This document shows positions 21,925-32,995 of a stretch of DNA of 48,545 nucleotides, in pieces. The notes under the pieces were generated by a model, which saw only the letters and a list, made by a program, of their open reading frames with translations, was not told the origin of the DNA and did no database searches. This DNA comes from Gymnopus androsaceus JB14 (Eukaryota > Basidiomycota > Agaricomycetes > Agaricales > Omphalotaceae): positions 1 to 48,545 of the forward strand of contig ML769811.1 in NCBI GenBank assembly GCA_009733575.1, written 5' to 3'. A program made the position numbers and the translations under genes. Numbering within the stretch: the first letter of the stretch is position 1; each line of letters opens with the position of its first letter.

Positions 21925-24033
21925 ATGGCACCTGTAGCTGAGAACAGCATTAAGCGCGGTAGAGAGCTGTTGGTGACCGGTATGTTTGCCAAATCTACAC
22001 ACCACCTGTCATTCGAGGAAAGGACTTCCATATCTTTGAAACGGGCATTCAAGATTGCAGAAGCTTTCTGTGAGTCGCTATTTCCTTGTTCCGCTTTACA
22101 CCTAGTATTGACTGCTGAGAAATCTAAGCCCTCACCCGTGACGACATAAAAAACCTCTCTTCCAAATTTTGGCAGTTACATTCCCACCCAGTTATATGCG
22201 TTGACGGGTCCGCAACGACTCTGTTGACCATCCACTTTAATCTTGCTCTGGGGACAATTATTGATCACGCTTCTGATCGTCCAGAACTTGATGAGCTTAT
22301 CCAGGATATGCTCCAATACGCAATCTGGTTAGTCCTTTGGTTTTACTCTGACTGAAGGAGTGTTCATATCCAAAGCACACGAATAGCGGTCAGTTTTGCC
22401 TGACTGAAATTGACCATGGCTTGGATGCCATCAACATAGAAACGACTGCGACTCTTCTTCCTGAAGGGCAAGGATACCTATTGCACACTCCTCACCCCGG
22501 CGCTGCTAAGTCAATCGCAGTATTAGCTCTTTAAAGCCTTTCCTAATCATTCATCCTGTTGTAAGGTTCATGCCACCCACAATACCTTGTGGCATACCAT
22601 GTGTTGCTGTTGTTTTTGCTCAACTGATTGAAAACAACAAAAGAGTGGGGCCTCATCCATTTATTGTTTGGTTGAATGATGGAAAAAACATGAGTAAAGG
22701 GGTTTCAGCTAGGTATATCACTCAGAGTCGCTCCCTGCCTTTATTCATCTCTTAACTAAATTCTCTTCCTTAGGCAATTACCTCCTAGAGGTGGCGCTAA
22801 CCCTGTCAACCATGCAATTACTTCATTCAACAATGTGCACCTACCACCATCTGCTCTCCTCATTCGGCATGCATCACCATTTGATCCCACCCCGACACAG
22901 CAACGCCTTCGCTTTCATCAGTCCATCTTCAGGGTGGCTGTAGGCTCATTGGCTCTGGCTGGCACCACTATCCCTGGTTTAGCACGATCAGCTGCTACTG
23001 TGGCCTTTTATAGTCAACGCCGTCTTGTTAAAAGCGGTGATATCTCCTCGACAACACAAGTGCCGATCATGGTTTTCGCCACTCAGACAAATCCGGTTCT
23101 TGTCGCTCTGGCGCAATCTTTATCACTGGCACAGTTCTACAAAAGTGCCACCAAGTTCTTCCGTGATAGCACTGTGCAATTTTATGTGCGTCATGGGGTG
23201 GCCGCAGTTCTGAAGGTTGTTGCTCTGCGACATATGCAAGACGCCAATTTAATCCTGTCGGAACGCTGTGGTGCACAAGGTCTGTTTGCACACAATGGGA
23301 TTTCAGAACTTCACGTATGTGTATTTTTTGACCGTTGCTTGCTTGGTTTTTATTTTCTTTATTCGCACCGTTTAGAGTGACATGCGAGGTATTGCCATTG
23401 CTGAAGGGGATCTTCTTGGGCTATCAATCCGTGAGTCACTTGCCTCGGACTGGAAGTATCGAGCGTCTGGCTCACCGAGTTTATTACTACCTCCCATAAG
23501 GCCTCATTTCGGAGATACTACTAGGGCGGTATTGCTTACCGGCTTCAACTCATCCTTCTTCTCCTTTGAGTCTGCATGAGAAAGCAGTCCTGCTTGAATG
23601 TCAGAAGAAACTGGGGAACATGAATAGCCATCGCAACCAAGATTTCAACAGATTCATTCTTCCCCGCTGCCAGCCTATCGTAGAAGCGATTGGACATCGA
23701 ATGACTTACGACGCAGCTATTGATGCGCATTTAGATACAACCATAGTCAATCTCTACATGATAACAGCCATGAAGCAAGATCCGGGCTGGTATATCGAAA
23801 ATCTGGGGTTCACTTCCAGCGCATTAAAAGACATGGAGTACAAAGCACTGTCAGCCAGCTTGCCCAGATTACAAGATTGGATGGATGCGACAGGGTACGC
23901 AAACGTTCAGTGGCTCACGGCTCCCATTGTGACCTCTGAAAAATGGTCACAGTTCGTGGATGAGCTGGCTGTGTTCTCATCACAGCAAGCCTTGGATTAC
24001 GGAAAAAACATTGTAGGGCGTGCACGCTTGTGA
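21925..24033 (+). CDS. Acyl-CoA oxidase/dehydrogenase-like flavoprotein, complete, seven exons
   Basis: Exons read by eye are 21925-22069, 22129-22327, 22387-22509, 22566-22712, 22774-23314, 23376-23430 and 23501-24033. Every join has GT...AG and keeps frame, giving 1743 nt and 580 aa. Landmarks in order: NLSSKFWQLHSHPV, DGSATTLLTIHFN, FCLTEIDHGLDAIN (the flavin-contacting TEI-x-H block of the family), PHPGAAKFMPPTIPCG, LPPRGGANPVNHA, AQGLFAHNGISELHSDMRG and SEILLGRY. The protein ends ARL, a classical-type PTS1 tripeptide, so peroxisomal location is inferred. Such enzymes take the first, FAD-dependent oxidation step on acyl-CoA in beta-oxidation. It is somewhat shorter than typical 650-700 aa peroxisomal oxidases. 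The start is the first Met of the open frame; an upstream start was not seen. Confidence 0.9.
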
Positions 24034-25330
24034 CTCTCCCTTCTCATAGTCGATATTCGGACTTTACTGTATACTTACGATATCTGGTACCCAGATATTT
24101 TGGTTTACAATCAAGAGGGGTGAACTCTGTCTTTATTGTTGAACAGTAAGTATCTCAGTTGACCATCTCTAGCTTCACGTTCAGACTCGCCTTTGTATTC
24201 TGAATCCCATTATCGATTCTATCTTCCGCCATATGAGCGGAGGAAGGACCAGAACTCTTGTCTCTGGTCATAGTGGAACCAACACCATCCTTATCCTAAG
24301 GATCATACACCACAACAATGCTAACTGCCCTCCTCAATGACACCCATACATGCTCAGGAGAGCTGAGATCTCGGTCTAAGCACAGCATTGTGGGCATGCA
24401 CCGATGATTCGTAAGATCGACGTCATTCATGTTGGCGCAGTTGAAAATGAGGATAACCGTAGTTATCTAGACGCTCATCGTAGCCTGGGGCTGGGGATAT
24501 GAAGCTAGAGGTAGAATACGCAGAGAGTATACTCGTATCCGAGTGTCTCTGAGAAGCAACCGTGATCGCGAGGAAGATTTCCGCTATTCTTGGTCCGCTG
24601 CTGTTTATCTCGTACATACATAGTCTTCCTATTGGGCATAGGCGAAACAGACCTAGCGGCTGCTGAAAGGCAGGAAGCGGGCAACTAGTAATACAGATTT
24701 CGACTGTTCCTGTTTGTGAAAAGTCATTCAGAAAGACCCAGATGCCGTATACCAAAGGTCCTTTGTCAAGGGCTTTGATCTTGCGCAGGGATATAAACCA
24801 CTTGGTATAAGAGGGTTAGATTAGCCAGGGGCATGATGTCATTGCAGTTTCAAAATCAAGGACGGGATAAGATAAAAGAGGAGGTGTAGAAGGAAAGACG
24901 GATTTATAGAGGAGAGGAAAGCATCACGGTGTTGAAATTAGATTAGACACTTACAATCTATAACTCACTTATATTGATCATACATGCAGATATCATTCAA
25001 TTTTACTCCTTGAAACACTAATCATAGCTATGCTGCATATGGTCACAGCAATACTACTATATATGCTGATTCATTACTTTACTTGCTCGCGTTATGCTAT
25101 TTGCTAGTACTCTTTCAGTAGTAATGGTGCAGACTTGCTCTTGCACATATGGACTGTCTATACAATTGACATACCATAGTTACATTGGAGGGACTATTAT
25201 GCACATGTATACTTCTCACATTATGTCAATCACTACATTTTAGGGTACTGTATAGTTCATTAGATATTTAGTATATAAGCTGTGACTCACAATCTAATGC
25301 ATTAGAACTACAGCTACAGGTGCAGTGGAC
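24034..25330. other. No gene recognised; AT-rich intergenic stretch
   Basis: A minus-strand frame of 110 codons (24423-24755) has no motif. The stretch 24950-25300 is AT-rich with TATATAAG near 25271. It contains the 3' region of the acyl-CoA oxidase-like gene and whatever drives the broken ORF that follows. Confidence 0.3.
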
Positions 25331-26253
25331 CTTTGACCATAACCTACATCCTCCGCCAGGTGTCCCGTCTGGGTATGTTTTCCCAGAGCCTTTCATGTTT
25401 GCAAACCCAGATGACAATGTGGTGCATCAGAGGTTCATGAGGACGTAGCTCAAGTTGCATGACATGATTACCTACTGCATCACAAATTTGGGAGTGTTTA
25501 AGTCCCTGAAGTCTGCTAGCAACTGGCGCAAGTTGATTGGGATGGAACTGCATGGCACCAAGACTGATTCAAAGGCTGCAGACAAGCGTAGGGAGCTGGT
25601 TGATGAGCTCCAAAAGACCATGGTGGCAAATTCAGAAGTAATAAGTTCTCTTTCTCATATTTTAGCAAAAGTTATTAATATTTCTTCAGAATCTGGTTGA
25701 TTTCTCGAATATCCAAGCGATTGTCCCTCGTTGACTGGGCACATCCCAGATGATGTTTACTGTCACATCTCAGCGAATATCATCACCATGTCCTTCAATT
25801 TGGAACTCGTCATGGCGGATTTTGTTTTCTACGAGCCGAAGCCTCCCAGCTTTGACAATGTACAATTTGAAGAAGGGGAAGACCTGGGGTTTGACCCAGA
25901 GCTGGATGCACCGTCTTGCAAAGACCGTGAAATCAAGTTGCAAGCTTGGATGCCTGGATTCAACAGCACGGAGTCAGAAGGATTGTGGGTTTGGGTTGAA
26001 GAATATTGCAGAACGCCGGCGCGCTGTCTATGCATTGTTTTGGATAATGCTGGGATGGGCACAGATACTAGGCTTTAGGAGAAGGCCTGAGGCACTGCTC
26101 TATTCACTTGCACCTGGGAATTCACCTTCGGAAGTTGATATAGATGAGGCAGAGTACCAGGCTGCATTCTACTACATCACCTCCTATTCCAAGTACTTCC
26201 ACCGTGCCCCAACCATTCCACACATGTCAGTTATAAAGCCTGGGGTCCCTTGA
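25331..26253 (+). pseudogene. Broken unknown protein gene
   Basis: A chain of open segments reads PEPFMFANPDDNVVHQRFMR, a stop at about 25446, then LKLHDMITYCITNLGVFKS, a possible intron about 25640-25695, HIPDDVYCHISANIITMSFN, an acidic block DNVQFEEGEDLGFDPELDAP, then after a frame change ALFWIMLGWAQILGFRRRPE to a stop at 26253. Composition is clearly protein-like but I recognise no family. The stop and the frame change near 25990 indicate decay. It may be transposon-derived. The following ORF at 26456 (MGDPESNAGSDKADLEVNAG, 44 codons) is likewise unidentified. Confidence 0.4.
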
Positions 26254-26269
26254 ATTACATCTATGCTGT

Positions 26270-27062
26270 GTACATCGCATTTTTTTTTGGACTTTTATTG
26301 CTTTCATTTTGTTGTACCCTGTCGTTTTTCTCCGTTCAACGTGTTTTTTTCCCAATTCATGCATTTCTTGCTAAAAGTATTGGTATTTTAATTGTAGATT
26401 CATACTACATATCATCTACAATATAAAAAATTGGACTATTTAATCAATTTCATCCATGGGGGATCCAGAAAGTAATGCAGGGAGTGACAAGGCGGATTTG
26501 GAAGTCAATGCAGGGAATGAGGGTGTTGATGCATTGCTGGTGCAGCATGTATATTGTTTAAAAAGGGTGGATATCTTTGAAAGGATGTGAGGGAGCACGT
26601 AGGGATTTCTGGTGAGCAGGTAAGTTTAACATTCACTAGACTAGTTAAAAGTACTCACCTGCAGTATCTTTGTGCTTGTTGAGCATGCAACCAACATGCT
26701 ATTCCTGTTCCTGTGTATTCCTCACATTGCCTGAGTAGATTCAGCATGGTCAGTAACATGGCCAATGATGACTAGCTTCTATAAATAAAGGTGAATATGA
26801 ATTTTTTTAAAATTATGGAACTTACTTTCTGTGATTGGCTAGTGAGTACATCAAGGATAGCCTGCTGCATCGTATGGGTCCAGGCATTGAAGCTGACACT
26901 TACATTTTGCTCAGCCTCCATGGTATTTAACAAGAAAGTTTTTTTCAAAGGTTCTTAAGTTTTGTCAGCACCTGTCTAGGTCCTGAAATATTTCAAGTTT
27001 GTTGGTTTGATTATCGGAGAGTAGCATAGATTTGGCAAACTGTAGTCTTCGAACAGACACAT
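26270..27062. other. No gene recognised before the DIRS-like element
   Basis: AT-rich sequence with long T runs (26280-26350). Apart from the 44-codon frame at 26456 nothing is open for long. The left end of the DIRS-like element must lie here or close to 27063. Confidence 0.3.
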
Positions 27063-27097
27063 GATGCGGTGATCCACTCTTTCCACTTCACCGCATC
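27063..27097. repeat. Perfect 10-bp hairpin just upstream of the DIRS-like gag
   Basis: GATGCGGTGA and TCACCGCATC are exact reverse complements separated by 15 nt. It lies about 90 bp before the gag ATG, where a leader or element end is expected. Confidence 0.7.
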
Positions 27098-27188
27098 GAT
27101 GCAAGGCCATCAAAGACTCAAACTACATATAACATAGACACTCTTATTCATTATAAACATCTCTATTCACTTCCTTTAAACACAATAC

Positions 27189-28860
27189 ATGGCGGAAAGG
27201 CTAGAATTCGACCCTAGGAACATCCCGTCTCCAGACTTCTCCAGCAACGCATATGCAACAATACGCAGGGCACTCGTTGCAGATGGAGATCTACCGGATA
27301 TTGCTTCGGATGCCGAGGCACAGCAACATCTTCGGGACCAATGGGAAGAGGAGAACGGAGCCCTCTGTGCACGGTATGAAACACAACTCGAAGAGGACAG
27401 AGCGATAGAAGAAGCAAGGAGAGAGGAAGCGGCAGAAGCTCAGAGACTGATGGAAGTGGAGAGGAAAGCCAAGGAAGCCGAGTTGGCCAAGAAAGCGGAG
27501 GAGAAGCGAACACCGCTATGCAGCTTCAAGCAGGGAGTTGGTGTAGGTTACATCCCACAGCAGATTCACCCATATGCAAAGAAGCTCATGGCGGCGCGCA
27601 AGTACGTCCCTCTCTGGTACTTCCTCCCAGAAGCAATGATGGAAGCAAAGGAACGCAGCAGGGAGATGGTCAACACCAACCATTTCCAAATTGCCATGGA
27701 CGACATCAACTCATCTAACTCATCCCTCACGCTAATTGGATCGCACACCGTAAGAGCATCCCCAAACGCAATCCCAGACACTCGGCTATCGTGGGACCAG
27801 GTCATGAGAGCCAAGAGCTCCTTCCTAAACGTGCTACTGCATGGGGAGTTCACAGACGACTTCATCAAGATGTTTGCAGGCTTCTACACGGGCATGGACA
27901 TGCACCCGGAGCTAAGGGAGGAGCACGGCAACCAGGTTCTAGCGCTATATCATGCCGAGATGCATCGAGCATGGTACGAGCGTTTGAACAAAGGGAACCG
28001 TTCGATCTAGCCGTGTTCTCGGAAGACACGCTCGAGAAGTGTAGGACCGAGATACGAAGACAGAACAGCGAAAAGATGATCAAAGGTGAGTACAATCCAT
28101 TACACTATAAAGAACACAACTAACTGAAACCCCTCGCACACCACTAAACCGAACAAACCCGACACGCTAAACTAATGGATACTCTTACAATCCACTATAA
28201 CCACCAACAATTTTGCTAATGGGCATCATCGCTAATCTAAACAAACCAACGCCATGCTAATCCGCTACTGCAATGCCACTTGCTAACACAACGCTAACCG
28301 CTAACACAATGCTAACAACATCCGAAACTGGCTAACTGAATCACCGGATTGTCACCATCACAATAACTGTAAACTACGCTAATACAGAAAGTGCAAACGA
28401 GTGGCAGCACAGTACAGACGCGAACTACAAAACCTCCCGCGAACATCTCCACCAGAGCAGGCATCCAGACACACACCCAACAAGCAACAGAATGCCCCGT
28501 ACCCGTGATCGTCACCTCGAAAGACAAGTGGTGTCAAGGAAGAGGCGGACATACAGAAGTCCTTTCGAGAGGCATCCCAGCCATAACTATCTCAATGTCA
28601 CCGTTGTCTCGGCCGGGACAAACACAACATCCGTCGATGCCCACGTACCTCTCTCTGGAATGGGAAGAAAGACGTCCTCTGCAATTGGAACACCAAAGGT
28701 TACCTGGAGATCGCAACAGGCCAATTCGCAGGCCTCGAACTCTGCACGGAGTGGCAGCGGCCAAACGGTTGCATCAATAGGAAGCACACAGAGAAGCACC
28801 AGATGCTCAGGCTGCGCGAGCACCCATCACGGTGCTGACAGATGCCCTGAGGGCCAGTAG
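27189..28860 (+). pseudogene. DIRS-like gag with zinc-knuckle region, frameshifted
   Basis: The first frame (273 codons from the ATG at 27189) has a strongly charged coiled-coil-like stretch about residues 50-105 (EARREEAAEAQRLMEVERKA) and then QGVGVGYIPQQIHPYAKKLM. Near 27990 the reading should pass by a one-base shift into EPFDLAVFSEDTLEKCRTEI. After a likely intron (about 28085-28389, GTGAGT...ACAG) the tail contains CSGCASTHHGADRC, an exact CX2CX4HX4C zinc knuckle that would bind RNA in the gag particle, preceded in another frame by more Cys/His residues (ELCTEWQRPNGC). The end overlaps the start of the RT frame by about 30 bp. Confidence 0.65.
28085..28389 (+). other. Putative gag intron carrying about ten GCTAAY motifs
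   Basis: Between a good donor (AAAG/GTGAGT) and an acceptor (TAATACAG) the sequence has about ten copies of GCTAAC, GCTAAT or GCTAAA at irregular 10-30 bp spacing, chiefly from 28160 to 28385. CTAAC/CTAAT is the fungal branch-point consensus. The flanking reading frames lose the gag pattern here, which is why I read it as intron. Confidence 0.5.
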
Positions 28861-30797
28861 AGAGAGAATGCACACTCCTCTGCACGCAGATGCATGGAGA
28901 GAAGAAATCACGAAATTTAACCTAACTTCCAAATACCCAACTCTCGCTAATTCTATACTATTCGGTTTTAATGCTGGCGTTCCGCGCATATCACATACAT
29001 TCTCTCCTCCTAACAAACTTGATACCCCAGAGTCGCACGAGGTGTTCAAATTGGTCATGGCAAACGAGCTGGCTGCTGGAAGGTGGCTAGGTCCTTTTGC
29101 ACAAGAAGATATTGAATCGATCCTAGGACCATTTCAAACCTCACCAATCGCCATGATGAAGCTGGCAAGCCTGGCAAATTCAGACTAATACAGAATCTAT
29201 CCTATCCATACACGCCAACGTATATACCTTCCATCGGCGCAACTATTTCATCCATAAACTCGCACATAGACTCCTCCCTATACCCGTGCTTCTGGGGCAC
29301 ATTCGCAAACACTTGCAGACTTATATGGACTCTCCCTCCGGGCTCGCAGGGTGCAGTACGAGACATCTCTGAGGCATACCGATCCATACCACTACACCCA
29401 TCCCAATGGCCAGGCCTGGTAGTACGAACATCAGGAGCATGGTTTTTGTGTCGACATCAGAGACATGTTTGGCTTATCATCATCAGGCGGAATCTTCGGA
29501 CACGTAGCAGATGCAGGCATGGAAATTTGCAGGGGACATGGGATGGGCCGCTAACGAAATGGGTTGATGATTACCTCTGGTTAAGAATACTACAGAGTAC
29601 ATCTTGAAAAGTACAACCAGCTTCAAACGGAACTCAGAGATCGAATTGAGCGGAACAGCGGGATAAAACAACAGAAAGCCCGGACTCTATTCCAAGGTCA
29701 CACACTGCCCAACGGAATTCCCGAAGAGTTTGACAACGATTTCATTTTTCCCATTCAAGACCTATCGCAACAATCAGAACGTTCCGTGGAAGATCTTCCC
29801 TACACTTATGCCTTCTGCGATATCGATCGGGTCACGATCCCAGCTAGGATATGTCTGGGCCATTGAGAAGGACATCCCGTTTGGGGGGAATCCAAAGTAC
29901 TTCAGTTTTGAATGGGAAATTGAAGCCAAAATAGTGTCCGTTCCCCAAGCAAAGTGCGAGAAATACAGGGAGACAATAAATGAATGGGAAAAGCAACCGA
30001 CCCATGATTCAAAAGAAGTCGCCAAGCTTTACGGACAACTGTCACACATCAGCTTGGTCCTTACCAAAGGCAGAGCTTATCTGACAGAACTCGAGAAGTT
30101 TGGGAAAGATCTAGATTGCTCCACACCACTAATCAAGCACAGGCCGCCGAAACAATGGCAGGCAGACCTTGAATGGTGGAAACGCATCTTGGCAGCTCCC
30201 ATATCCTCCCCAATACCTGGACCCGCCAATCTCATTGACATCCATGCCTACTCTGACGCCAGCAGCGGCTATGGCATCGGCCTATGCATCCGCGGCTACT
30301 GGAGGTCGTACCGACTGCTACCAGGATGGAGAGGGGAAAAGAATGAGCAGGACATCGGATGGGCAGAAGCAGCAGGCTTCTATCTCCTCACCCTCATCAT
30401 TGCAGGTGAAGCCCAGCGATGGACACACTACAAAGTCTGGGGAGACAATGAAGGGGTGGTTGAAGGATGGTGGAATGGAAGAAGCAAAAACAGACCCACG
30501 AACGATCTATTCCGATGTATTCACGAGGTCGTTACGACAAACCGTTTCTACGTACACACCAGATACATCCCCAGTGCCCACAACCCCGCCGACAAATTCT
30601 CCCGAGGCATCTCTGGCCCGGCTCACCTATCCCTCCCCAGAATTCCAATCCCCAGCATCCTTGCCCCCTTCATCGTTGATTCAGACACCCCTCTCTCAGA
30701 AGCCGAACTCTGCGAGTTCAGCCCTTCTCGAATCGCTCCTTACGCAACTGAAGCTAAACAGCGAACTCACCGACTCTCCTTTGATCAATGGCAATGA
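28832..30797 (+). pseudogene. Reverse transcriptase-RNase H of the DIRS-like element
   Basis: The RT begins about 28832 with a leader (ADAWREEITKFNLTSKYP), then GAVRDISEAYRSIPLHPSQW, where the Asp starts the catalytic site, then DMFGLSSSGGIFGHVADAG, and the catalytic KWVDDYLW (VDD at 29563-29571). RNase H follows: DIHAYSDASSGYGIG, IGWAEAAGF, VWGDNEGVVEGW and YIPSAHNPADKFSRG give the D-E-D-D set. A stop at 29186-29188 separates the first segment, and one-base frame shifts lie near 29450 and 29550, so no single protein is made. The frame is open again from 29730 to 30797. Confidence 0.82.
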
Positions 30798-30816
30798 GAG
30801 GAGGAAGGAAGGCTAC

Positions 30817-32215
30817 TCAATGTCTTCCGAAATGCATGGTAGCCGCATGGCTACATCGGACTACCCATACGTTACTCCCCTCCGTAGCCGTATTTCTAAT
30901 TCATCAGCTACACATCGATACCCAGCTAATCTTAATCCACTACCGTCTGTTTTACGCCCCCCGTGCCCAGCCCGTGAGAGACTAATGACTTGGAGGCCAG
31001 CATCCAAACGAATTTTCAGAGACGCCTCGGGAAGGAGACTTGACCTACCCGATGAGTTTGTGGAAAGGGTACAACAAGTGTTGTTGCATGGGTATGCGGA
31101 AAGCACGCTAGAGACCTACGCATCCGGACTCCTATCCTTCCACGTTTTCTGCGACTCCCGTAACATACCAGAAGACCAACGAGCACCATGCAGCAGCGAT
31201 CTAGTCAACTCATGGATGGCCACGATGGCTGGAAACTATGCGGGAACATCCGTCAAGAACTATGTCCATGGTGTTAGGGCATGGCACATCATCCACGGAG
31301 TAGACTGGAACATCGACAAAGCTTCGTTTGACACAATGATACAAGGAGCGGAACGGTTACAGCCCGAACGCTCGCGCAGGAAGAAACGTCAACCATACAC
31401 GGTAGACTACATCACAAAGATACTCGGTGATTTTAACCAAACGGATCCCTTCGATATAGCCTGCGGGGGTTGCCTCACGGCGAGTTTTTTCTGTGCAGCA
31501 CGGGTAGGAGAACTCACGGTCCCAACCCTAAAAGACTTCGATCCGCAGAAGCATGTCACAACAGAGCAGCTGCATAGAGCGGCAGACAGGAATGGATTTG
31601 AGACAATGGTAATACATGTCCCTTCCACCAAAAGCAGCCCAACGGAGGGAGAGGACATATTTCTCCAAGCAGCTAGGGATGGCAGACCCGGAGACATGGT
31701 TACAAAACCACCTTTCCCTAAACAAGCCTGAACCATCGGAACAGCTATTCACATACTCACATCCAACCGCAAACAGAACCACTCGCAGACCACTCACCAA
31801 GTCAGCCTTTATGCAGCGAATACACAAGGCAGCCAAGAAACTTGGATTACCAGTCTTGCAAGGGCATGGGATCAGGATTGGGGCCACACTTGAGTACCTA
31901 CTTCGAGGGGTTCCCTTCGATGCAGTGCGGGTAATAGGCAGATGGAAGAGCGATGCTTTCCTGTTATACCTACAAAAACATGCCGAAATCATGGCCCCAT
32001 ACATGCAACCGGACCTACATCGCGAACTTCTACGCTACACCATGCCCCCTGTCAGATGTAAGTGCACTCCTTCCATATTGGGAATCCACGGTCGTTGGAT
32101 GTGTTGCACACTCCTCCTCTCATGGGAATCGCAGCTAACCGTGTCTTTAGAGAACCTCCAAGTGGCCAGGACCCGAAGGTCGCTGACCTTTCCCCCATCA
32201 CGTGGAAGGGAGTGA
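30817..32215 (+). pseudogene. Tyrosine recombinase of the DIRS-like element, one frameshift
   Basis: The amino domain carries an SAM-like core (ESTLETYASGLLSFHVFCD, then GTSVKNYVHGVRAWHIIHG). Catalytic residues can be read: Arg in FFCAARVGELTVP, His-x-x-Arg in GHGIRIGATLEYLL, Trp in IGRWKSDAF, and a Tyr in FLLYLQKHAEIMAPY. Such enzymes integrate circular cDNA without target duplication. The RNase H frame overlaps its start. A one-base shift near 31665 moves the reading from one frame to the next (LGMADPETWLQNHLSLNKPE). A short intron may follow GTCAGAT at about 32059. Confidence 0.82.
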
Positions 32216-32490
32216 GCTTCTAGGAGGAAACAAACTCTGAAGATCAGGTACCAAAGTCCTGCATCACAGCAAGTTCAAAGACAGCCATACATTACAGTAC
32301 TACATTGTCCCAATAACATGGCTGCTTAGTGCACTGGGATTCGTGTCTCATTTGTTATGTAAATACTTGCCATGGATATGTCCTAGTGAGTTCAAAACCT
32401 GATGTGGTAATAAATTTCTTTTTGAATATAAATTAAGGTATCTGTGACATCTGTAAAAGTCAGACCTGTATCCATGGATGCCAAATACCT

Positions 32491-32700
32491 GTGGATATTT
32501 TGGCGGATGTACCTGCGGGTACCTGCGGGTTTTACCACCTGCAACCAAGCTCTGACAATAACAATAACAATGGCAATGACAACAATGGCAATGGCAAGCG
32601 AAATGGCAATAGCAGCGGTGAGGTCAATGGTAGCAATAGCAATGGCGATGGCTCTAACAATGGTGAGGGCAATGGTAATAGCAACGGAGATGCTGAATAA
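32491..32700 (+). CDS. Asn/Gly-rich low-complexity ORF, doubtful
   Basis: A 69-codon frame begins MDILADVPAGTCGFYHLQPS and then consists of AAT/GGC codons (NNGNDNNGNGKRNGNSS). The second half is a trinucleotide-like repeat (AATGGC units), so openness is expected by chance. It could be the 3' end of a lost gene; I would not rely on it. Confidence 0.2.
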   Translation: MDILADVPAGTCGFYHLQPSSDNNNNNGNDNNGNGKRNGNSSGEVNGSNSNGDGSNNGEGNGNSNGDAE

Positions 32701-32995
32701 TGGGTGATGATAGCTGGTTTTTTTATCTGCTATTTTTCAATTAGATAGGTATGTACATACATGGCGTAATCAATATATGGATGCTTCGAATGTTATAATG
32801 AATGCCTTATTTTGAACCAATCAATTCTTCAATGAATCAAAGCTTACAATGTTACATCTTTGGGCAATCAATATTGCTTTGAAGGATATTTAGTGCATAC
32901 ATCTACTGCTAGGAGGTTGCATTAGACATTATACACAGATCTCCGAGAAAAAACAATTAATACATCCATTCATTCAGATGATAACATCAAGTCCT

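Larger units (their letters stand above)
27189..32215 (+). mobile_element. DIRS/Ngaro-like tyrosine-recombinase retrotransposon
   Basis: Gene order gag, reverse transcriptase with RNase H, then tyrosine recombinase, with no integrase and no LTRs seen, is the hallmark of the DIRS order; Ngaro-type members are known in basidiomycetes. The three coding parts overlap or abut in different frames and share one strand. Frame shifts exist in gag, RT and the recombinase, so this copy is probably inactive, though damage is light. The split direct repeats or inverted repeats that end such elements were not found, so the true borders extend beyond the coding limits given. Confidence 0.8.

Noticed and set aside
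21441..21941. 166-codon plus-strand ORF
   Set aside because: It overlaps the start of the acyl-CoA oxidase-like gene in another frame and has no recognised motif.
28391..28885. Several overlapping ORFs on both strands in the gag tail
   Set aside because: Only the frame containing the CX2CX4HX4C knuckle carries a motif; the others are shadows in a GC-rich coding stretch.
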